This document shows, piece after piece, positions 7,023 to 11,911 of a DNA stretch of 11,911 nucleotides (positions are counted from its first letter, which is position 1; every line of letters begins with the position of its first letter). Below the pieces are notes generated by a model that worked only from the letters and a program-made list of their open reading frames with translations, was not told the origin of the DNA and made no database searches. The stretch is from Aquimonas sp002352135 (lineage in GTDB: Bacteria; Pseudomonadota; Gammaproteobacteria; Xanthomonadales; Xanthomonadaceae). The stretch lies in contig DAORND010000088.1 of assembly GCA_035440755.1 (NCBI GenBank), forward strand, positions 1 to 11,911, in the 5' to 3' direction. A program made the translations under genes and the position numbers.

Positions 7023-8702
7023 ATGTCTGACGCTTACGTCCAACTTGGAGAACGATTGCCGCCGAGAGCCTCGCAGGCTTCCGGGTCAGTCCCCATCGAT
7101 GCCAAGGGTGTCGCTGCGTGGGTTGACGCACTACCCCGCGCCAATCAACAAGCGACCCTGCAGCAGTTGATCGCGGCCTTTCAGGTCTGGCGCGGGGCCG
7201 TGATGCTGGGACCGCAACGCGCTTCAGTTATGGAAGCGGTCAGGCCGGTAGCCCTGGAAAGCATCGCGTTGATCGAGCGAGCGTTGCAGAGTGCGACCTT
7301 CCCGCTGACGCCGCAACGCGCGCAGATGGCGGAAACCTGCCAGACCTTGCATCGCGAGCTGGCCCTGGGTTACCGGATGGCCCTGCACGAGTTTCTTGCG
7401 CCGACTGGCAACGTGCCCTTCCTGCGCGGCGGCGCGGCCGCTGGCTTGGCGGTACGTAGTGCCTGGCACTACAGCCGACTGTTGATGTTGTCGTATTTCC
7501 TTTACCGCGTGCCGCCTGAGGATTGCTGGTTTGGTCTGCACTCGGTGTATCGCTTTGCGCACTATGCTGGTTTGCTGTCGAAGCAGATTCAGGAAGCGGC
7601 GGAAGGTGCCCCGCGTACCGTTGCGCAGCTCTACCAACAAGCGATTCTATTGGCGCTGTCGAATCCCTATCGGTTTTCGCAGCGGGAGCAAGGCGAGCTG
7701 TGGGGTTTGACGCGCGAACTCGGTGCATTGCTTCAACTGGCGGAAAGGCAAGGTGCGCAAGACAGCTTCATGATCCCTGTCGATACGGACCGCGGGCCCG
7801 GCTACACGCCCGAGGAGCGCGAATCCGGAAACACCCTGGGATTCTGGTTCTGTGTGCAACCACTCCGCGATGTTCTGGATGCGCCTCTTGCACAGGCAGG
7901 TGTCGAGGCAGTCAGCGTGCGTTTGCCGCAGTCGCGTTTGCCCTTGCAGGCTCCGGCTGACCTGCTGCGTCGTTTGCGCGCAGGGTGGGCCACCGCTGCT
8001 GAACGCCGCTCACGGCGATTGGGAGCGACCCATAGCCTGGATACCGTTCTTGGCTTGATTGGTCTGCACTTCTTCCTCTCTGGCGGTACTGATTTCGATA
8101 CCTTCACGCGGGAAATTCGTGGTTACTCCAGTCAGGCTGTCGCGGAACGGGCGTCATGGGCGAACGCCAGCACGGACTCGGTACGCGCGTCGCGCGCGAA
8201 AGCGACGGTGTTGGATCAGAGCCTGGGTGGCTATCGTCTGCAGTGGCCTCGCGAGGCGGGTCTGCGGATTCGTGTGGGTGAACTGATCGGATTGTCGATT
8301 GCGCATGAGGAAGACGATCCGCTGTGGATGGTCGGCGTGGTGCGTTGGATTCGCTATTCCGCGGATGGCAGTGTGGATGCGGGTGTGGAGTTGCTGGCGC
8401 GCCGAGCGCGCGCGGTCAGTTTGCGAACCCTCGATCCCTTGGGTAACCCGAAGTCTCCTCAGCGAGGAATCCTGATTGACTGGCTGCGTGAGCGAAACGA
8501 TCAGGACGCAGTGTTCGTGGTCGCCCCCAGTCAGATTGATCTTCAGGCGCATCGACTGGAAGTGTCGACGCCGACTGAGGAGGATGCCATTGATCCGCAG
8601 ACGTCCTCCATGCAGCACTACCACGATATGAGTGCGATCGAGCAGGCTGGCGATTATGTCCTGCTCAGAGTCCGTCACGCGCGAACCGAAGTGAGCAGTT
8701 AA
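7023..8702 (+). CDS. Uncharacterised 559-residue protein with C-terminal PilZ-like domain
   Basis: No signal peptide or clear membrane segment is seen. Residues ~30-350 look mostly helical (WRGAVMLGP, RELALGYRMALHEFL, YHFP-free repeats of Leu/Ala, ALSNPYRFSQREQGELW at 211-227) and resemble the helical N-terminal region of proteobacterial proteins that end in PilZ domains. At ~388-460, R..R then DQSLGG (398-403, fitting D/N-x-S-x-x-G), GVVRWIRYS and AGVELLA follow the strand pattern of a PilZ cyclic-di-GMP-binding domain. The upstream arginine pair is R388/R391 (RxxR rather than RxxxR), so nucleotide binding is uncertain. A ~100-residue tail follows. The ATG at 7023 has a purine-rich AGGTGAGAGAG just upstream. 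The TAA stop abuts the ispG ATG, so the two are co-translated. Its function is unknown; a c-di-GMP-responsive or adaptor role is inferred only from the domain. Confidence 0.85.
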   Translation: MSDAYVQLGERLPPRASQASGSVPIDAKGVAAWVDALPRANQQATLQQLIAAFQVWRGAVMLGPQRASVMEAVRPVALESIALIERALQSATFPLTPQRAQMAETCQTLHRELALGYRMALHEFLAPTGNVPFLRGGAAAGLAVRSAWHYSRLLMLSYFLYRVPPEDCWFGLHSVYRFAHYAGLLSKQIQEAAEGAPRTVAQLYQQAILLALSNPYRFSQREQGELWGLTRELGALLQLAERQGAQDSFMIPVDTDRGPGYTPEERESGNTLGFWFCVQPLRDVLDAPLAQAGVEAVSVRLPQSRLPLQAPADLLRRLRAGWATAAERRSRRLGATHSLDTVLGLIGLHFFLSGGTDFDTFTREIRGYSSQAVAERASWANASTDSVRASRAKATVLDQSLGGYRLQWPREAGLRIRVGELIGLSIAHEEDDPLWMVGVVRWIRYSADGSVDAGVELLARRARAVSLRTLDPLGNPKSPQRGILIDWLRERNDQDAVFVVAPSQIDLQAHRLEVSTPTEEDAIDPQTSSMQHYHDMSAIEQAGDYVLLRVRHARTEVSS

Positions 8703-9703
8703 ATGCCCGAGTTGCAAGGAATCGAACGCCACCCGACGCATGCGGTGGATGTCGCAGGCGTGCGCGTTGGTGGTGAAGCGCCGGTCGTGGTGCAGTCCAT
8801 GACCAATACCGATACGGCCGACATTGCGGCCACCGCGAAACAGGTCGCCGAGCTGTGGCGGGCAGGTTCCGAACTGGTGCGGATCACGGTGAATACCTCT
8901 GATGCAGCGGCCGCAGTGCCGCACATCCGCGACCGTCTGGCAACAATGGGGGTGGAAGTTCCGCTGATCGGTGACTTCCACTACAACGGGCATCAGCTGC
9001 TGGCCGATGAGCCGGCATGTGCGGAAGCACTGGCGAAGTACCGCATCAATCCCGGCAATGTNNNNNNNNNNNNNNNNNNNNNNNNNNNNNNNNNNNNNNN
9101 NNNNNNNNNNNNNNNNNNNNNNNNNNNNNNNNNNNNNNNNNNNNNNNNNNNNNNNNNNNNNTGCATCTGGGTTTGACGGAAGCGGGCATGGGTTCCAAGG
9201 GCATCGTGGCGTCCACCGCCGCTTTGTCGATTCTTCTGCAGGAAGGCATAGGCGACACCATTCGGATCAGTCTGACGCCGGAACCCGGACAGTCGCGGAC
9301 GGCGGAAGTCGTGGTCGCGCAGGAATTGCTGCAGACCTTGGGTCTGCGTGCCTTCACGCCCCTGGTGACGGCCTGTCCGGGCTGTGGTCGGACCACCAGT
9401 GAGTTCTTCCAGGAGCTGGCCAAGCAGGTCCAGGCGCATGTGCGTGAGCGCATGCCCGAGTGGCGAATCACGCGGCCCGGCGTTGAAAATCTCAGCTTGG
9501 CGGTGATGGGCTGCATCGTCAATGGACCCGGCGAAAGCAAGCACGCCAATATCGGCATCTCCTTGCCGGGAACGGGCGAAGCGCCCGCCGCGCCGGTCTT
9601 CGTGGATGGTGTGAAGACGGTAACGCTGCGGGGCGAGCGCATCGTCGATGAGTTCATCGACATCATCGAGAATTACGTCGCGACCCGCTATCAGGCGGGC
9701 TGA
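8703..9703 (+). CDS. ispG: 4-hydroxy-3-methylbut-2-enyl diphosphate synthase, split by an assembly gap
   Basis: IspG (GcpE) is the [4Fe-4S] enzyme of the non-mevalonate isoprenoid pathway that converts MEcPP to HMBPP. The left part (119 codons before the gap) shows VVVQSMTNTDTAD, LVRITVNT, GDFHYNGHQLL and YRINPGN. The right part shows HLGLTEAGMGSKGIVASTAA, GIGDTIRISLTPEPG, the cluster cysteines in TACPGCGRT (codons 9374-9376 and 9383-9385), and the third in MGCIVNGPGESKHANIG (9512-9514). The LTEAGMGSKG and SLPGTGEAPAAPVF forms are those I associate with the long xanthomonad IspG. The two halves lie in different frames (left 8703, right 9164). This follows from the 100-N filler and is not evidence of a real frameshift. 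The start directly follows the preceding stop with zero spacing. The gene is very likely intact in the organism. Confidence 0.95.
9062..9161. other. Assembly gap of exactly 100 N
   Basis: The run of 100 N is a conventional placeholder. The reading frame either side requires a missing length of the form 3k+2, which 100 does not satisfy, so the true gap size differs. By comparison with IspG from memory, roughly 270-330 bases of coding sequence are probably missing. Confidence 0.97.
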
Positions 9704-9712
9704 ACGCGCGCC

Positions 9713-10072
9713 TCAGCGCAGGCCGGGAAAGGATTCGACGAACTCGATTTCCAGATCGGGGAAGCTGTCGACAAACTGCACGGTGAAGTCCGGAAAGCTG
9801 TCAACGATCTGCCATTCACCGCAGTCATCCGGGAAGGACTCCACTGTTTTTACCTTCAGCGTGGGAAAGTTGCTCACGACCTTGACCTTCAGGTCGGGAA
9901 AGCTGGAGGTGTAGGCGATCTTGCCCCTCAGTTCGATGCGTTGGCCATCGATCAGCACGCTGCAATCCGCTGCGCTCAACTGCACCTCGCGCGCCGGGCA
10001 GTGGCAAGGTAGTCCAAGCCCGAGCAGGCTCAGTAGGGCAAGGGCTTTGGTGATGGAGAATACGCAGCGCAT
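9713..10072 (-). CDS. Small exported repeat protein, 7(1) septoil knot-like
   Basis: The 119-residue product starts with a plausible Sec signal peptide: a short N-region (MRCVFSITK), a hydrophobic core ALALLSLLGLGLP, and cleavage probably near CHCPA/RE. The mature part opens with AADCSVLIDGQRIELRGKIA, then six SFP/NFP motifs at F58, F69, F80, F93, F104 and F115. The spacing is 11, 11, 13, 11, 11. Alternating residues between motifs (DLKVKVV, DFTVQFVD, DLEIEFVE) predict short beta strands. C37 and C84 may form a disulfide after export. The pattern resembles, from memory, the family named '7(1) septoil knot' after its predicted knotted fold; its function is unknown. The ATG at 10072 has AGGA eight bases upstream. 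It converges on ispG with a 9-bp gap and diverges from the TetR gene. The frame is open further upstream to 10963, but that is antisense to tetR. Confidence 0.85.
   Translation of the reverse strand: MRCVFSITKALALLSLLGLGLPCHCPAREVQLSAADCSVLIDGQRIELRGKIAYTSSFPDLKVKVVSNFPTLKVKTVESFPDDCGEWQIVDSFPDFTVQFVDSFPDLEIEFVESFPGLR
9725..9907 (-). repeat. Coding tandem repeat, ~33-bp period (SFPDLxVxxV units)
   Basis: Five degenerate units of 33 bases (one of 39) encode SFP-x-(L/F)-x-V-x-x-V type segments, ending in a sixth SFP. On the + strand the repeat shows as recurring (g)gGAAAGCTGTC/GGAAGCTGTC-like words. The unequal DNA identity and the strong protein-level pattern suggest an old duplication held by structure rather than a young minisatellite. 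Confidence 0.85.
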
Positions 10073-10146
10073 GGCCCTGTTCCTGATGATCAGTCGCGAG
10101 CCGCACAGCCTATTCGTTGCGGCGCAATCTGACGAACGGTCGCCAT

Positions 10147-10172
10147 AACTATACAGAACGTACTGTATAGTT
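10147..10172. promoter_or_regulatory. Perfect palindromic operator over the tetR promoter
   Basis: AACTATACAG (10147-10156) and CTGTATAGTT (10163-10172) are perfect 10-base inverted arms around AACGTA. The palindrome ends 5 bp before the tetR ATG and lies in the 105-bp divergent region. Each arm contains TATAGT, a good -10 hexamer, on opposite strands. The symmetry, size and place are those of a TetR-family operator, so it is most likely the autoregulatory site of the adjacent regulator and blocks RNA polymerase directly. Confidence 0.85.
10166..10171 (+). promoter_or_regulatory. Putative -10 element of a leaderless tetR transcript
   Basis: TATAGT lies 6 bases upstream of the A of the tetR ATG (10178), the usual distance from a -10 element to the transcription start. 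No Shine-Dalgarno sequence precedes this ATG. The message would therefore begin at or within a base of the start codon. A matching -35 at 17 bp is not clear. Confidence 0.5.
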
Positions 10173-10177
10173 TCGCC

Positions 10178-10741
10178 ATGACCAGACAGCCAAAAGCCCG
10201 CCAAAAAGTGCTCGATGCCGCGCGTCGCATCGTGGAATCCAAAGGTGCCGGTCACCTCACATTTGATGAGTTGGCAACCGAAAGCGGCGTGACCCGCGGT
10301 GGCATCACCTATCACTTTCCGACCAAGGAAGCGCTGCTGAAAGGTTTGATCGAGGCCGATATCGCCGACTGGGAGCGCGCTGCCAATGAGGCGAGTCCGG
10401 AAAAGGCCTGCGAGAAGACGGCGACGATCCTTGGTCATCTGCGCTGCAACCTGGATACCGACGACATCCGCCATCGTCGTTACGTGAGCGGAATGATGAG
10501 CGCGGCGATGGTTGACCCGTCGCTGTTGGACCCGGTGCGCGAACACCAACGGCGCACCTTCGAAGGCTGGGACTGGAGCGATGAAGACTTGATGCGCTAT
10601 GTCGTCCTGATGGCCTCCGAGGGCGTGTTCTGGCAGGAGTTGTTCGACATGAACCCGCTGCCGCCGGACATCCATGCGCGTGTCGTCGCACTGATTCGCC
10701 GTCTTGCCGAAAACCCGTGTGCCATGCCGAAGAACGCATGA
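10178..10741 (+). CDS. TetR/AcrR family repressor, probable regulator of the adjacent efflux genes
   Basis: The 187-residue product is of normal TetR length. The N-terminal DNA-binding domain fits well: VLDAARRIVESKGAGHLTFD, then ELATESGVTRGGITYHFPTK, with the recognition helix around residues 37-46, and KEALLKGLIEAD after it. The C-terminal ligand-binding and dimerisation half is variable and does not reveal the ligand. The gene begins 5 bp after a perfect palindrome that it probably binds, and it is followed 49 bp later by the adaptor of an RND pump on the same strand. This is the usual layout for a local repressor relieved by a pump substrate. The start at 10178 has no ribosome site, so translation is probably leaderless. 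The divergent knot-like gene could also come under its control. Confidence 0.93.
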   Translation: MTRQPKARQKVLDAARRIVESKGAGHLTFDELATESGVTRGGITYHFPTKEALLKGLIEADIADWERAANEASPEKACEKTATILGHLRCNLDTDDIRHRRYVSGMMSAAMVDPSLLDPVREHQRRTFEGWDWSDEDLMRYVVLMASEGVFWQELFDMNPLPPDIHARVVALIRRLAENPCAMPKNA

Positions 10742-10778
10742 CACCCAAATCGTTGTTACTGACCTTTTTTCGATCTTC

Positions 10779-10784
10779 AAGGAG
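10779..10784 (+). promoter_or_regulatory. Ribosome binding site of the efflux adaptor gene
   Basis: AAGGAG lies six bases before ATG 10791 and decides the start of the adaptor. The T6 run at 10765-10770 between tetR and the adaptor has no clear GC-rich hairpin before it, so I do not call a terminator there. Confidence 0.7.
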
Positions 10785-10790
10785 ATTCGT

Positions 10791-11911
10791 ATGTCCTCTC
10801 TGATTCCGTCGCGCGGGATGGCTTTGCGTCTCGGTGCACTGGCACTGGCGATCAGTCTCGCGGCCTGTGGTGGTGGCGGTGGTGAATCCCAGCAGATGCC
10901 GCCGCAAGGGGTGTCGGTTGCCACCGTGGTGCAGCAGTCGATCTCGCCGTCGCGTGAGTTCACCGGTCGTATCCAGGCGGTCGATGCCGTCGAGCTGCGT
11001 CCGCGTGTGGCGGGCTATCTCGCCAAAGTCCACGTGCGTGAAGGCGCCTTGGTGGCCAAGGATGCCTTGTTGTTCAGTATCGATGACCGCGAATACCGAG
11101 CCGCCGTGGCCGCGGCCCAAGCAGATGTCGAGCGCGCCGAAGCACGCCGCAAGCTGGCGCAGATCGAATACGACCGCAGCGAAGCGCTGATCGCGTCGCG
11201 GGCCGTGTCGCAGGGTGATCTAGATGCACGTGGCGTGGAGCGTGCACAGGCGGAGGCGGATGTGGATGCGGCGAAAGCGCGCCTGCAGACGGCGCAACTC
11301 AATCTGGAGTTCACCCGGATCAAAGCACCGATTGCAGGACGAATCGGCGCTGCGCTGGTCAAGCCGGGGAATCTGGTCGCACCGGGTGATACCTTGTTGT
11401 CCACGCTGGTTTCTGTCGATCCGGTGCATGTGGTGTTCGAGGCGGACGAGCGCACCTTCCTGCGCTACCAGGCCAGTGCCACGCAGGCGCTCAGCGAAGA
11501 CGTGGCCGTACCGGTGCAGGTGGCGCTGGCCGATGAGGCCGAGTTCAAGCATGTCGGCAACCTGGATTTTCTGGACAACCAGTTGAACGCCGCCACCGGG
11601 ACCGTGATGGCGCGTGCCGTGCTGTCCAACCCGGATGCGCGCTTGGTGCCCGGCCTGTTTGCGCGCGTGCGCCTGCAAGCGGAGGGTTCGGCGACGGCCT
11701 TGTTGATTCACGATCAGGCCGTGCTGACGGATCAGGATCGCAAGTATGTGTTCGTGCTGGGTGAGGGCAATGCCGCACAGCGACGCGATGTTGTGCTGGG
11801 CGCGCAGATCAACGGCCTGCGCGTTGTCGAAAGTGGTTTGCAGCCGAGCGATCAGGTCATCGTCAATGGCACGCGCAAGATCTTCTTCCCGGATCAGGTG
11901 GTCGCGCCGGT
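10791..11911 (+). CDS. RND efflux periplasmic adaptor lipoprotein, MexE/AcrA type (3' end outside window)
   Basis: The frame is open from ATG 10791 to the end, giving 373 visible codons, so only the last part is missing. The N-terminus is a lipoprotein signal peptide with lipobox LAAC (C26), followed by a glycine-rich linker. The membrane-fusion-protein order is visible: beta-barrel/lipoyl start with EFTGRIQAVDAVELRPRVAG (56-75), the first lipoyl half (YLAKVHVREGALV), an alpha-helical hairpin (~100-172) that should contact the outer-membrane channel, the second lipoyl half (FTRIKAPIAGRIG, 174-186), and a beta-barrel beginning STLVSVDPVHVVFEADERTF. The stretch around LVSVDPV...FEADERTFLRY is closest to MexE-like adaptors. 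It should bridge an inner-membrane RND pump, expected just downstream, to a TolC-like channel. It probably forms an operon with tetR. The substrate is unknown. Confidence 0.95.
   Translation, partial: MSSLIPSRGMALRLGALALAISLAACGGGGGESQQMPPQGVSVATVVQQSISPSREFTGRIQAVDAVELRPRVAGYLAKVHVREGALVAKDALLFSIDDREYRAAVAAAQADVERAEARRKLAQIEYDRSEALIASRAVSQGDLDARGVERAQAEADVDAAKARLQTAQLNLEFTRIKAPIAGRIGAALVKPGNLVAPGDTLLSTLVSVDPVHVVFEADERTFLRYQASATQALSEDVAVPVQVALADEAEFKHVGNLDFLDNQLNAATGTVMARAVLSNPDARLVPGLFARVRLQAEGSATALLIHDQAVLTDQDRKYVFVLGEGNAAQRRDVVLGAQINGLRVVESGLQPSDQVIVNGTRKIFFPDQVVAP

Noticed and set aside
6608..7030. Possible small gene in the xseA/PilZ-like intergenic region
   Set aside because: The translation lacks recognisable domains and its composition is Cys/Arg-rich and random-looking. 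The region is better explained as promoter and leader DNA.
9017..9703. ispG as a frameshifted pseudogene or two separate genes
   Set aside because: The frame change coincides with the arbitrary 100-N filler, and both halves are well conserved.
9713..9910. Regularly spaced short repeats resembling a CRISPR array or minisatellite
   Set aside because: The ~33-bp period matches codon-level 11-residue units in an intact reading frame with a signal peptide. There are no conserved repeats with unique spacers.
10765..10770. T6 run after tetR as an intrinsic terminator
   Set aside because: No GC-rich hairpin precedes it, and the adaptor gene 20 bp further on is expected to share the message.
10073..10963. 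Extension of the knot-like gene frame to a 416-residue protein
   Set aside because: It runs antisense through tetR and the operator. ATG 10072 has a ribosome site and is followed directly by a signal peptide.

Overview
The window reads as GC-rich chromosomal DNA of a gammaproteobacterium. The split IspG downstream half resembles the long xanthomonad-type IspG, and the KynB, KynU, class I PPK2 and MexE-like adaptor all fit, so Xanthomonadales/Lysobacterales is my best guess. This placement rests on remembered sequence similarity only. No insertion sequences, tRNA or rRNA genes or CRISPR arrays are visible. A run of exactly 100 N (9062-9161) marks an assembly gap inside ispG.

Region 1 (1-3333, + strand) is a compact four-gene operon. 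It holds the 3' part of a NarX/LiaS-type sensor histidine kinase, a NarL/FixJ response regulator, kynurenine formamidase (kynB) and kynureninase (kynU). Each junction is a 4-base ATGA overlap, so a two-component system is translationally coupled to two consecutive steps of tryptophan catabolism. A large hairpin spans the kynU stop codon.

Region 2 (3375-6557, - strand) holds xseA (exonuclease VII large subunit), yigZ (IMPACT family; ATGA overlap with xseA) and ppk2 (class I polyphosphate kinase 2), read in that order. It converges on kynU.

Region 3 (6558-9703) starts with about 465 bp of intergenic DNA between divergent genes, with several possible hairpins. It is followed on the + strand by a 559-residue uncharacterised protein with a C-terminal PilZ-like domain, then ispG (MEP isoprenoid pathway). 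The ispG start codon directly follows the previous stop.

Region 4 (9713-10072, - strand) encodes a 119-residue predicted secreted protein. It carries six SFP/NFP motifs at 11-residue spacing, with one 13-residue step, which I recognise as resembling the '7(1) septoil knot' family, predicted to form one of the most complex known protein knots.

Region 5 (10147-11911) has a perfect 10-bp-arm palindrome lying between the knot-like gene and a TetR-family regulator. The TetR gene appears to be leaderless and autoregulated. It is followed by a lipoprotein adaptor of a MexE/AcrA-type RND efflux pump, which runs off the window end.
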